A stretch of 64,000 nt of DNA from an uncultured bacterium (GTDB lineage Bacteria > Actinomycetota > Coriobacteriia > Coriobacteriales > Coriobacteriaceae). Below are positions 1 to 8,092 of the stretch, in pieces. The stretch's first letter is position 1, and the number at the start of each line of letters is the position of its first letter. The notes under the pieces were generated by a model. The model was not told the DNA's origin. It did not search any database and was given only the letters and a program-made list of their open reading frames with translations. The stretch spans positions 1-64,000 of the forward strand of contig CAJMST010000002.1 in the NCBI GenBank assembly GCA_905216145.1, given 5' to 3'. A program made the position numbers and the translations under genes.

Positions 1-54
1 GGCCGCGGCGGCCCGCGCTGCATGAGCATGCCCTTCTGGCGCGAGGACCTCTAA
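1..54 (+). CDS. arcA: Arginine deiminase, 3' end only (second arcA copy)
   Basis: The first 17 codons plus TAA encode the C-terminal end of an arginine deiminase, including the GGPRCMSMP segment that carries the catalytic cysteine. The 54 bases are identical to the last 54 bases of the complete arcA at 1903-3144 (positions 3091-3144), and the sequences diverge one base after the stop. It is therefore the end of a second, nearly identical arcA copy whose body lies outside the window. The enzyme hydrolyses arginine to citrulline and ammonia. Identity outside these 54 bases cannot be judged here. Confidence 0.85.
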   Translation, partial: GRGGPRCMSMPFWREDL

Positions 55-114
55 GGTCTTCAAGGACCCGTACAGGTCATAATACATACATCTAGCTGCC
101 ATTAGATGTCTCCC

Positions 115-148
115 ATTGGGGCGGTGCGGGTTTTCGCACCGCCCCAAT
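115..148 (+). terminator. Hairpin terminator after the first arcA copy
   Basis: A perfect 14-bp stem (115-128 with 135-148, arms ATTGGGGCGGTGCG and its complement) has a 6-nt loop. The T-tract after it is poor (CTTGT), so termination strength is uncertain, but it sits between the arcA stop and the next gene. Confidence 0.6.
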
Positions 149-203
149 CTTGTATGAGGAACGTCAACACGATTGGATGACTGCTTTTGTAAGGAGCTTG
201 GCC

Positions 204-1328
204 ATGGACATCAAGACGATTGGCGTTGAGGAATGGCTCAACGTTTGGGAGAAGAGTGCCACGTGGGACATCGCCCAGTCGACGATCTCGTCGCTCACCA
301 TGGGCGAGCTGCGCGCGCTCGATGAACAGGACGGCGCCACGTTCTACGAGCGCCTGGACCGCGAGAAGATGAACTACGGCTGGATCGAGGGCTCGCTGGA
401 GTTTAAGGCTGAGGTTGCCAAGCTGTATCGTCGCGAGGTCAATCCCGATCACATTCTGCAGACCAATGGCTGCACGGGCTCTAATCTCAACGCCATCATG
501 GCTGTGGTCGAGCCCGGCGACCATGTTATCGCCGAGTGGCCTACCTATGCGCCGCTCTATGAGATCCCACGTACGCTCGGCGCCGAGGTCGAGTATTGGG
601 AGCTTCGCGAGGAACTCGGCTGGAAGCCCGATTTCGAACAGCTCAAGCGCCTGGTTCGCCCCACCACCAAGCTCATCTGCATCAACAACGCATCGAACCC
701 CATCGGTACGGTGCTCGATGCCGATATGCTCGGCCAGATTGCCGAGATCGCCCGCTCGGTGGGCGCCTATGTGCTGTGCGACGAGGTGTACCTGCCGCTT
801 GAGAACACCGAGGCCTTTATGTCGATGGCTGACGTGTACGAGAGGGCCATTGTCACCAACTCGTTGTCGAAGACCTATTCGACGCCTGCGGCACGCGTGG
901 GCTGGGTCGTGGCAGACGAAGAGATATCCAACCGAATCCGCACCTATCGCGATTACACCATGATCTGCGGCGGTGTGTTCAACGACGCCCTGGCGACCTA
1001 TGTGCTTGAGCACAAGGACAAGATCCTCGAGCGCAATCGCAAGATCGTGTTTGGCAACCGCGATATCGCGCAGGCTTGGATCGATACGCAGCATCGCGTT
1101 TCCTGGACGGCCCCACAGGGCGTGTCTACCTCGTTTATCCAGCTGGATATTCCCGAGGACGACGAGGAGTTCTGCAAGCGCCTGCTGTCCGAGAGGGGAG
1201 TGCTGCTGGTACCCGGCAGCCGCTTTGAGCTTCCCTGTGGCGCACGCCTGGGCTACTGCGCGAGCGAGGACGTTCTGCGCGAGGGCCTGAGGCTTTTGGG
1301 CGAGGCGCTGGCGGAGTTTGATCGCTAG
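204..1328 (+). CDS. PLP-dependent class I/II aminotransferase
   Basis: A 374-residue fold-type I aminotransferase. The motif SLSKTYSTPAARVGW contains the predicted PLP lysine (about residue 223). NNASNPIGT and CDEVYLPL are the usual substrate-binding and cofactor-aspartate regions. ATG 204 was chosen over the upstream TTG at 150 because AAGGAG (191-196) lies 7 nt before it and family homology begins there. It lies between two arcA copies on the same strand, so a role in arginine or ornithine-derived amino acid metabolism is plausible but not shown. The substrate is unknown. A strong terminator follows. Confidence 0.85.
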   Translation: MDIKTIGVEEWLNVWEKSATWDIAQSTISSLTMGELRALDEQDGATFYERLDREKMNYGWIEGSLEFKAEVAKLYRREVNPDHILQTNGCTGSNLNAIMAVVEPGDHVIAEWPTYAPLYEIPRTLGAEVEYWELREELGWKPDFEQLKRLVRPTTKLICINNASNPIGTVLDADMLGQIAEIARSVGAYVLCDEVYLPLENTEAFMSMADVYERAIVTNSLSKTYSTPAARVGWVVADEEISNRIRTYRDYTMICGGVFNDALATYVLEHKDKILERNRKIVFGNRDIAQAWIDTQHRVSWTAPQGVSTSFIQLDIPEDDEEFCKRLLSERGVLLVPGSRFELPCGARLGYCASEDVLREGLRLLGEALAEFDR

Positions 1329-1377
1329 GATTCCGATGATCTTCGAGGGCCTTATCTAAATTGGCCGAAGATAATCG

Positions 1378-1418
1378 AAAACGGACCCGTTCCCCTAGGG
1401 GAAGCGGGCCCGTTTTTC
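1378..1418 (+). terminator. Rho-independent terminator after the aminotransferase
   Basis: AAAACGG-CCCG-TTCCCC pairs with GGGGAA-CGGG-CCGTTTT around a short TAG loop, with one mismatch and one bulge, and runs into TTTTTCT. The A-rich 5' arm may let it work in both directions. Confidence 0.8.
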
Positions 1419-1902
1419 TATACCGAGAAGTCAAGTTGTTACAAATGGGGTCGTAAAGCGAGCCGGTATCCGCTGGGCCTTATACTGAGTTTCCGGTGAA
1501 CGGTATCAAGCGTCTGGTAAACGGTAATTTATTTACCAGAAATGAATAGGACAAACTTTTTTCTGAATAAAAATGAAAATGGTTGAGACGCGGTATGAAC
1601 CGCTAATTCTATTCATAGCTTTATTGGAAATATGCAATTTGAGGATGGTTTAACAAAGTTTAGTTCCATTTGATTTTAGGATTGAAAACGCGTTTAAGCA
1701 CGTAAATACGCTTTATTAAGATGAAGTGTGCCATGCGTGAAGTATATGTGTATGCCGTTCACCCCCTATAAAAAACCGTTCGGGGGCAAGGTGGAAGTAT
1801 GAGCTGATTTTGGATATAAATATGTCGTCAGCAATAACGCCTCACACGGAGGGGCGCTAACGAATCGGCCCTGACAAGGGCCCGAAAGAAAGGTAGGAGG
1901 CC
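1419..1902 (+). promoter_or_regulatory. AT-rich regulatory region upstream of arcA
   Basis: This 480-bp stretch has no credible ORF and is much more AT-rich than its surroundings. It holds an inverted repeat CTGGTAAA-N10-TTTACCAG (1514-1539), TGAATAAAAAT within 1562-1579 that fits one half of known ArgR/ARG-box consensus sequences, further half-sites ATGAATAG (1542-1549) and CTATTCAT (1609-1616), and a small palindrome GCGGT-ATGA-ACCGC (1590-1603). No single -35/-10 pair stands out. Control of the arginine deiminase operon by an ArgR-type regulator is an inference. Confidence 0.5.
1562..1579 (+). promoter_or_regulatory. Candidate ArgR (ARG box) operator
   Basis: TCTGAATAAAAATGAAAA matches about 14 of 18 positions of the Bacillus ARG box as I recall it. 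The left half TGAATAAAAAT is perfect; the right half is degenerate. It lies about 320 bp upstream of arcA among two related half-sites. Confidence 0.45.
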
Positions 1903-3144
1903 ATGACGAAAGGTCTGCACGTGCCTTCCGAGATCGGCAAGCTCAGGAAGGTCTGCCTGCACCGTCCCGGCGACGAGCTCCTCAACCTGCCGCCCGACGA
2001 GCTCGAGCGACTCCTGTTCGACGACGTCCCGTTCCTGGAGGTCGCGCAGCAGGAGCACGACACCTTCGCCCAGATCCTGAGGGACCAGGGCGTGGAGGTC
2101 CTCTATCTCGAGAACCTCGTCGCCGAGGTGTTCGACCAGGTCCCCGGCGCCCGCGCCGAGTTCACCGACCAGTACATCGCCGAGGCCGGCATCCGCGGCC
2201 AGCACATGCCGCAGATCGTCCGCGAGAAGCTGGACTCCATCGAGGACAACCTCGAGTTCGTCAAGAAGACCATGGCCGGCATGACCAAGTCCGAGATCGA
2301 CATGCCCCTCACGGCGTCCACGACCCTCGACTCCCTGGTCAACTCCGAGTCCGAGTCCGACCTGATCATCGACCCGATGCCCAACCTCTACTTCACCCGC
2401 GACCCGTTCGCGGTCGTCGGCGAGGGCGTCAACCTCAACCGCATGTACTCGGTCACCCGCAACCGCGAGACCCTGTACGGCAAGTACATCTTCAAGTACC
2501 ACCCCGACTACAAGGACGTCTCGCTGTACTTCCGCCGCGACTGCCAGTTCCACACCGAGGGCGGCGACGTGCTGAACATCAACGAGAAGACCCTCGCCGT
2601 CGGCATCTCCCAGCGCACCCAGGCCGCCGCGATCGACGTCATGGCCCAGAACATCTTCTGGAACTCCGACTCCAAGGTCGAGCGCATCCTGGCCTTCGAC
2701 ATCCCGGTCTCGCGCGCCTTCATGCACCTCGACACGGTCTTCACCCAGATCGACGTCGATAAGTTCACGATCCACCCCGCCATCATGGGCACCCTGCGCG
2801 TCTACGAGCTGACCGCCGGCAAGAACCCGGGCGACGTGAACATCCGCCTGATCGAGGACACCCTCGAGCACGTCCTGGAGGACGCCACCGGCGTCGACCA
2901 GGTCAAGCTGATTCCCTGCGGCGGCGGCGACCCGATCGCGGCCTCCCGCGAGCAGTGGAACGACGGCTCCAACACCCTGTGCGTCGAGCCCGGCAAGATC
3001 TGCGTCTACGCCCGCAACACCGTCACCAACGACGTGCTGTACAAGGAGGGCCTGGACCTTCTCGTCGTGCCCTCCGCCGAGCTCTCCCGCGGCCGCGGCG
3101 GCCCGCGCTGCATGAGCATGCCCTTCTGGCGCGAGGACCTCTAA
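1903..3144 (+). CDS. arcA: Arginine deiminase
   Basis: A full-length 413-residue cytoplasmic deiminase converting arginine to citrulline and ammonia, the first step of the ADI pathway. Visible family motifs are the N-terminal SEIGKLRKVCLHRPG, MPNLYFTRDPF, FHTEGGD with the catalytic His/Glu, and C-terminal GGPRCMSMP with nucleophile Cys403. The ATG is preceded by AGGAGG at very short spacing (2 nt) and an alternative AAAGG further upstream. Codon use is unusually uniform (nearly all C- or G-ending), more extreme than neighbours, suggesting very high expression. arcB and a carrier follow. A second copy ends at position 54. Confidence 0.97.
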   Translation: MTKGLHVPSEIGKLRKVCLHRPGDELLNLPPDELERLLFDDVPFLEVAQQEHDTFAQILRDQGVEVLYLENLVAEVFDQVPGARAEFTDQYIAEAGIRGQHMPQIVREKLDSIEDNLEFVKKTMAGMTKSEIDMPLTASTTLDSLVNSESESDLIIDPMPNLYFTRDPFAVVGEGVNLNRMYSVTRNRETLYGKYIFKYHPDYKDVSLYFRRDCQFHTEGGDVLNINEKTLAVGISQRTQAAAIDVMAQNIFWNSDSKVERILAFDIPVSRAFMHLDTVFTQIDVDKFTIHPAIMGTLRVYELTAGKNPGDVNIRLIEDTLEHVLEDATGVDQVKLIPCGGGDPIAASREQWNDGSNTLCVEPGKICVYARNTVTNDVLYKEGLDLLVVPSAELSRGRGGPRCMSMPFWREDL

Positions 3145-3156
3145 GTCTTTCCGTTT

Positions 3157-3185
3157 CCGGTGCGGTCCCCCTACAACCGCACCGG
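3157..3185 (+). terminator. Hairpin between arcA and arcB
   Basis: A perfect 10-bp stem CCGGTGCGGT/ACCGCACCGG with a 9-nt loop and no real T-tract. It may protect the arcA transcript 3' end or attenuate read-through into arcB; full termination seems unlikely. Confidence 0.5.
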
Positions 3186-3249
3186 CTTCGCCCGTTAAAC
3201 AGGCAACACTAATACTTACGTAATTCATTTCTTCGAAAGGAATCGAACC

Positions 3250-4245
3250 ATGGGTGTTAACCTCTCCGGCCGTAGCTTCCTCAAGCTTCTCGACCTCACC
3301 ACCGAGGAGATCGAGTACCTGCTCAAGCTTTCCAAGAACTTCAAGGACATGAAGCGCGCTGGCGTTCCGCACCGCTATCTCGAGGGCAAGAACATCGTTC
3401 TGCTCTTCCAGAAGACCTCCACTCGTACCCGCTGCGCCTTCGAGGTCGGCGGCATGGACCTGGGCATGGGCGTGACCTATCTCGATCCCGGTTCGTCGCA
3501 GATGGGCAAGAAGGAGTCCATCGAGGACACCGCCCGCGTTCTTGGCCGCATGTATGACGGCATCGAGTTCCGTGGCTTTGCCCAGGACGACGTCGAGGAG
3601 CTCGCTGCTAAGTCCGGCGTGCCCGTGTGGAACGGCCTGACCACCGAGTGGCACCCCACCCAGATGCTCGCCGACATCCTGACCGTCCAGGAGAACTTCA
3701 ACTACGACATCAAGGGCAAGACCCTCGTCTTCATGGGCGACTGCAAGAACAACGTTGCTCGCTCCCTCATGGTCGTCTGCTCCAAGCTCGGCATGAACTT
3801 CGTGGCCTGCGGACCCGAGGAGTGCATGCCCGCTGACGACGTCATCGAGGCCTGCAAGCCCATCGCCGAGGCCAACGGCTGCACCATCAAGCTGACCACC
3901 GACGTCAAGGACGGCGTCACCGGTGCCGACGTTATCTACACCGACGTGTGGGTCTCCATGGGCGAGCCCGACGAGGTCTGGGCCGAGCGCATCGCTCAGC
4001 TCACCCCGTATCGCGTTACCTCCGAGGTCATGGCTATGGCCAACCCGGGTGCCATCTTCCTGCACTGCCTGCCCAGCTTCCACGACACCAACACCACGAT
4101 TGGCGCCGAGAAGTGCGAGCAGTTCGGCATCACCGAGCAGGAGGTCACCGACGAGGTCTTCGAGAGCCCCGCTTCCAAGGTCTTCGACGAGGCCGAGAAC
4201 CGCATGCACACCATCAAGGCTGTCATGTACGCCACGCTCAAGTAA
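3250..4245 (+). CDS. arcB: Ornithine carbamoyltransferase (catabolic)
   Basis: A 331-residue carbamoyltransferase. STRTR (residues 57-61) is the carbamoyl-phosphate site; HCLPSFHD (from about 272) is the ornithine-binding and catalytic cysteine motif, and WHPTQMLAD is also present. In the ADI pathway it phosphorolyses citrulline to ornithine and carbamoyl phosphate, which yields ATP through carbamate kinase; no arcC is seen in this window. AAAGGA precedes the ATG. Position directly after arcA favours the catabolic role, though the same fold serves biosynthesis (argF) and it could do both, since argG and argH lie 47 kb downstream. Confidence 0.95.
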   Translation: MGVNLSGRSFLKLLDLTTEEIEYLLKLSKNFKDMKRAGVPHRYLEGKNIVLLFQKTSTRTRCAFEVGGMDLGMGVTYLDPGSSQMGKKESIEDTARVLGRMYDGIEFRGFAQDDVEELAAKSGVPVWNGLTTEWHPTQMLADILTVQENFNYDIKGKTLVFMGDCKNNVARSLMVVCSKLGMNFVACGPEECMPADDVIEACKPIAEANGCTIKLTTDVKDGVTGADVIYTDVWVSMGEPDEVWAERIAQLTPYRVTSEVMAMANPGAIFLHCLPSFHDTNTTIGAEKCEQFGITEQEVTDEVFESPASKVFDEAENRMHTIKAVMYATLK

Positions 4246-4260
4246 GAGCATCTAGCATCT

Positions 4261-4297
4261 CGCTCGGGGTGTCTTGCTGCACACCCCGAGCGGCTTT
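4261..4297 (+). terminator. Hairpin after arcB
   Basis: A perfect 12-bp stem CGCTCGGGGTGT/ACACCCCGAGCG (4261-4272 with 4281-4292) is followed by GCTTTGTC. The T-tract is weak, so partial read-through into the carrier gene is likely. Confidence 0.6.
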
Positions 4298-4392
4298 GTC
4301 TGGTAAATATCTCGCGTCGGGCGGTGGGCACGGCACGGAAGATCCGCTTCGCGCGAGAAAGTTAAATGATTTATGAAGGGGGGATGAGAACC

Positions 4393-5871
4393 ATGACTGA
4401 GACCGCTAAGAAAAAGCGCGGTATGCCTTCATCGTTCACCATTCTTCTAGCTCTGCTGGCAATTGTTGCAGTGATTACCGTTATCGTCTCCGGCACGTCC
4501 GGCGGCGCGGTTACTGCAGCCCGCCTGAGCGATTTCTGCACCGCCCCGATCCTGGGCTTCGCTGACGCTCTGCCCGTCTGCCTCTTCGTTATGATCCTGG
4601 GCGGCTTCCTCGGTATGATGACCGAGACTGGCGCTCTGGACAACGGCATCGCCGTTCTGGTGCAGAAGCTTAAGGGCAACGAGATCATGCTCGTTCCTGT
4701 CCTTATGCTCATTTTCTCCCTCGGTGGTACCACCTATGGTATGTGCGAGGAGACCGTTCCCTTCTACGCTCTGCTCGCCGCTACCATGATGGCTGCTGGC
4801 TTCGACCCCATGGTCGGCGCCGCTACCGTCCTGCTCGGCGCTGGCTGCGGCTGCCTGGGCTCCACGGTTAACCCGTTCGCCGTCGGCGCTGCCGTCGACG
4901 CTCTGACCGGCGTTGGCATTGAGGTCAACCAGTCCATCATCATCGGCCTCGGTGCCGTCCTGTGGATTGTCACTACCGCTATGTCCATCGTCTTCGTGAT
5001 GAACTATGCCAAGAAGGTCAAGGCTGACAAGGGTTCCACCATCCTGTCGATGCAGGAGCTCAAGGACGCCGAAGAGGCTCACGGCAAGGCTGCTTCCGAG
5101 GTCCACAAGGAGGTCAAGCTCACCGGTCGTCAGAAGGGTGTTCTGATCGCCTTCGCCTTCACCTTCGTCGTCATGATCGTCGGCTTCATTCCGCTGGCCG
5201 ACCTCAACGAGGGTGTCGCCAACTTCTTCGACGCTGGCGCTGTCTACGACGCCGACGGTAACGCCGTCGTCCAGGGCTGGTCTGCCCTGATCACCGGCCT
5301 GCCCATTGGCCAGTGGTACTTCGACGAGGCTTCCACCTGGTTCTTCCTCATGGCCGTCCTGATCGGTATCATCGGTGGCCTGTCCGAGAAGCAGATCGTT
5401 AACACCTTCATCACCGGCGCTGCCGACATGATGTCCGTTGTTCTCGTCATCGCCCTCGCCCGTGGTATCTCCGTCCTCATGGCTAACACCGGCCTCGACG
5501 TCTTCGTCCTCGACGCTGCCGCCAATGCCCTGGCTGGCCTGTCCGGCGTGATCTTCGCTCCCATGAGCTTCCTGGTCTACTTCGGCCTGTCCTTCCTGAT
5601 CCCCTCGACCTCCGGTATGGCCACCGTCTCCATGCCCATCATGGGACCGCTGGCTGTTAAGCTCGGCTTCTCGCCCGAGGTCATGGTCATGATCTTCTCC
5701 GCCGCCATCGGTGTCGTGAACCTGTTCACCCCGACCTCCGGCGCCATCATGGGCGGTCTCGCCCTGGCCAAGATCGAGTGGACGACCTGGCTCAAGTTTG
5801 CCCTTAAGCTCATCGTCGCTCTCTCCGTCGTCTGCGCCGTCATCCTGACCGTCGCCTGCGTGCTGCTCTAA
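4393..5871 (+). CDS. YfcC/ArcD-type membrane carrier, probable arginine-ornithine antiporter
   Basis: A 492-residue integral membrane protein with about 11-12 hydrophobic segments, matching the YfcC / C4-dicarboxylate anaerobic carrier-like family. Family-like stretches include GGTTYGMCEETVPFY and IPSTSGMATVSMPI. ATG 4393 was preferred over ATG 4366 because GAAGGGGG lies 8-10 nt before it. In ADI operons this family is often the arginine/ornithine exchanger; that specificity rests on gene context only. The N-terminus is basic (KKKRG), consistent with a cytoplasmic start. Fatty-acid or peptide transport cannot be excluded. Confidence 0.8.
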   Translation: MTETAKKKRGMPSSFTILLALLAIVAVITVIVSGTSGGAVTAARLSDFCTAPILGFADALPVCLFVMILGGFLGMMTETGALDNGIAVLVQKLKGNEIMLVPVLMLIFSLGGTTYGMCEETVPFYALLAATMMAAGFDPMVGAATVLLGAGCGCLGSTVNPFAVGAAVDALTGVGIEVNQSIIIGLGAVLWIVTTAMSIVFVMNYAKKVKADKGSTILSMQELKDAEEAHGKAASEVHKEVKLTGRQKGVLIAFAFTFVVMIVGFIPLADLNEGVANFFDAGAVYDADGNAVVQGWSALITGLPIGQWYFDEASTWFFLMAVLIGIIGGLSEKQIVNTFITGAADMMSVVLVIALARGISVLMANTGLDVFVLDAAANALAGLSGVIFAPMSFLVYFGLSFLIPSTSGMATVSMPIMGPLAVKLGFSPEVMVMIFSAAIGVVNLFTPTSGAIMGGLALAKIEWTTWLKFALKLIVALSVVCAVILTVACVLL

Positions 5872-5936
5872 GTACCCAACGGGTACCCCACGGAAACCTT
5901 GACGATCCTGTAGAGGATCACCTGGTCATCGTCTGT

Positions 5937-5957
5937 CCGGTGGGGTAAACCCACCGG
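5937..5957 (+). other. Small hairpin downstream of the carrier gene
   Basis: An 8-bp stem CCGGTGGG/CCCACCGG with loop GTAAA, between the carrier stop and the main terminator. Function unknown; it may stabilise the mRNA end. Confidence 0.4.
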
Positions 5958-5973
5958 TAGACTCCTACCTTTA

Positions 5974-6010
5974 GCCCCCTCCCGTTCCGTGCGCGGGAGG
6001 GGGCGCTCTT
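5974..6010 (+). terminator. Terminator of the arc operon
   Basis: A perfect 11-bp GC-rich stem GCCCCCTCCCG/CGGGAGGGGGC (5974-5984 with 5994-6004) followed by GCTCTTGTGTT. Confidence 0.75.
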
Positions 6011-6013
6011 GTG

Positions 6014-6178
6014 TTCCGGCGTTTTACCAAACGCCGGAACCACTCGACGCTACAAGCCCGCCAGAGCGGCAATCTGACGTTCAACCGTCGGGCATGGCCA
6101 AAAGGCCTATGCCCTCCTCTTTCACGTCACCTTGCTCGCTCTGGCGGGCTTTCGCTGGCTTATGCTCAACCTGCGGCG
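6014..6178 (+). repeat. Structured dispersed element, copy 1 (165 nt)
   Basis: This begins 3 nt after the arc-operon terminator. Hairpin I is an 11-bp stem (6014-6024/6029-6039) closed by TTT-TACC-AAA. After a conserved linker comes a long three-part stem: 15-bp outer arms (6054-6068/6137-6151), a middle helix GCAA..TGAC/GTCA..TTGC, and an inner hairpin GGGCATGGCC-AAAA-GGCC-T-ATGCCC (6090-6114). A conserved tail ends CAACCTGCGGCG. It aligns without gaps to 57586-57750; about ten base pairs differ and all stay complementary. No ORF. It may be a small RNA, a 3'-end element or a non-autonomous mobile hairpin. Confidence 0.85.
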
Positions 6179-6284
6179 CTGCCATCGTTGGTGCTGAGTG
6201 ACTTGTTCCTCGCCTCAAATTAGCCATCCTGGGTCCCCGGTGGTTGCGGTGGGCGTGTTTGGTTGGTGCCTGTTGATGGTCTGG

Positions 6285-6313
6285 TTATCGGGGAGGGCGG
6301 GCTCCGTTATAAT
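6285..6313 (+). promoter_or_regulatory. Putative promoter for the DUF1846 gene
   Basis: A consensus -10 TATAAT lies at 6308-6313 with a weak -35 TTATCG at 6285-6290 (17-bp spacer), 42 bp upstream of the start codon. Confidence 0.55.
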
Positions 6314-6354
6314 CGCGTAGGAACTTAATTTACGAAACGGGACGGGAGCCATAC

Positions 6355-7836
6355 ATGCGCCAGGGTTTCGACAACGCGAAGTATATCGAGCTGCAGGCTG
6401 CTCACATTAAGGAGCGCATCTCACAGTTTGGTGGCAAGCTCTATTTGGAGTTTGGCGGCAAGCTGTTCGATGACTATCATGCGAGCCGCGTGCTGCCGGG
6501 TTTTGAACCGGACAGCAAGTTCCGCATGCTCAAGAGCATCGCCGACGATGTCGAGGTTATCATCGCGATCAACGCGAACCACATCGAGAAAAACAAGGCT
6601 CGCGGTGACCTTGGCATTACCTATGACGAGGATGTGCTGCGCCTGGTTGACTTGTTCCGCGGCAACGGCTTTGCCGTCGCGGCTGTGGTCATCACCCAGT
6701 ACGCCGGCCAGCCTGCTGCCGATGTGTTCCGCAACCGCCTGAACGCGCTCGGCATTCCTGCCAAGCTGCACTATCCCATCGAGGGCTACCCGCACGATGT
6801 CGATCTGATCGTGTCCGACGATGGCTACGGCAAGAACGAGTTTGTTGAGACCACCCGACCGCTCGTCGTGGTCACTGCCCCCGGTCCTGGCTCGGGCAAG
6901 CTTGCCACCTGCCTGTCTCAGCTCTATCACGAGCACAAGCATGGCACGGCCGCCGGCTATGCCAAATTCGAGACCTTCCCGGTTTGGAATCTGCCCCTTA
7001 CGCATCCGGTCAATATTGCCTACGAGGCCGCCACGGCTGACCTCGACGACGCCAATATCATCGATTCGTTCCACCTTGAGGCCTACAACAAGACCACGGT
7101 CAACTACAACCGCGACGTCGAGGCCTTCCCGGTAGTCCGTGCCCTGATGGAAAAGATCCTGGGCAAGAGCCCCTACCAGAGCCCTACGGACATGGGCGTC
7201 AATATGGTCGGCTTTGCCATCACCGATGACGATGCCTGCCGCGACGCTTCCAAGATGGAGATCGTCCGCCGCTACTTTACCGCGGTCGAAAATGTGCGCC
7301 GTACCGGCGTGGGCGATGAGCAAGTCGACCGTCTCAAGATCATTATGAAGAAAGCCGGCATCGATAAGAACTACTCACCGGCGCGCTCGGCGGCCCTCAC
7401 CAGGGAGCAGCTGACGGGTGGTCCCGTGGGTGCCATGGTCATGCCCGATGGCTCCGTGGTGACCGGCAAGACTTCCACGCGCCTGGGCGCCGCGAGCTCG
7501 CTCATTATGAACGCCCTCAAGCATGTCTCGGGCGTCGACCTTGAGCTCGAGGTCATTAGCGATGAGGCGATCGAGCCCATCAGCAAGCTCAAGACGCATT
7601 TCCTGGGCAGCAAAAACCCGCGCCTCCACACCGACGAGACGCTTATGGCGCTGTCGATCACCTCGGCCACGAGTGAGACGGCTGCTCGCGTCCTTTCGGG
7701 CCTGGAGCAGCTGCGCGGTTGCGATGCCTTCTTTAGCGTGATTATCTCGCCGACGGACGAGACGGTACTGCGCAAACTGGGTATCAACGTGTGCTGCGAG
7801 CCCAAGTTTGAGCGCCGCGGTTTCTTCCATCGCTAA
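6355..7836 (+). CDS. DUF1846 (UPF0371) family protein
   Basis: A 493-residue soluble protein, full length for the DUF1846 family, starting MRQGFDNAKYIELQ. Family hallmarks are LYLEFGGKLFDDYHASRVLPGF near the N-terminus (shown here in part as YHASRVLPG) and the nucleotide-like TAPGPGSGKLATCLSQLY around residues 175-195. The biochemical role of the family is not settled to my knowledge. It is a single-gene unit: own TATAAT promoter upstream, own terminator downstream, and a structured repeat between it and the arc operon. Confidence 0.9.
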   Translation: MRQGFDNAKYIELQAAHIKERISQFGGKLYLEFGGKLFDDYHASRVLPGFEPDSKFRMLKSIADDVEVIIAINANHIEKNKARGDLGITYDEDVLRLVDLFRGNGFAVAAVVITQYAGQPAADVFRNRLNALGIPAKLHYPIEGYPHDVDLIVSDDGYGKNEFVETTRPLVVVTAPGPGSGKLATCLSQLYHEHKHGTAAGYAKFETFPVWNLPLTHPVNIAYEAATADLDDANIIDSFHLEAYNKTTVNYNRDVEAFPVVRALMEKILGKSPYQSPTDMGVNMVGFAITDDDACRDASKMEIVRRYFTAVENVRRTGVGDEQVDRLKIIMKKAGIDKNYSPARSAALTREQLTGGPVGAMVMPDGSVVTGKTSTRLGAASSLIMNALKHVSGVDLELEVISDEAIEPISKLKTHFLGSKNPRLHTDETLMALSITSATSETAARVLSGLEQLRGCDAFFSVIISPTDETVLRKLGINVCCEPKFERRGFFHR

Positions 7837-7870
7837 GTTTGAAGCACCGCGGTAATTGCATTGCATTTTG

Positions 7871-7904
7871 GCCGTATCGGGTTAGCGCCCGGTACGGCTT
7901 TTTG
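7871..7904 (+). terminator. Terminator of the DUF1846 gene
   Basis: GCCGTATCGGG pairs with CCCGGTACGGC (one G-T pair) around a 6-nt loop, followed by TTTTT. Confidence 0.85.
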
Positions 7905-8092
7905 ATCAATAAAGCGCCTATTTCGGCGAAAAATAGCCGTTTACCTGCCTAGAAACAATTTGAGCGGTATACAATAACCGTAACTGTTTCATCCTTAGCG
8001 GGATGCCGCATGATGGATATTACCTGCCATCGTGAGGTGTGTCGGTCGCGCACGGCGCGTTAGATGCTCGTGCTCGGTTTGAGGAGGCTGCT

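Noticed and set aside
1741..1790. CCCCC/GGGGG pairing (about 1761-1788) as a terminator before arcA
   Set aside because: Only five base pairs with a 15-nt AT-rich loop and no T-tract after it.
1828..4251. 807-codon open frame on the minus strand over arcA and arcB
   Set aside because: It is antisense to two clear enzymes, its residues are dominated by Val/Asp/Gly/Leu repeats typical of the reverse of GC-biased codons, and it matches no family.
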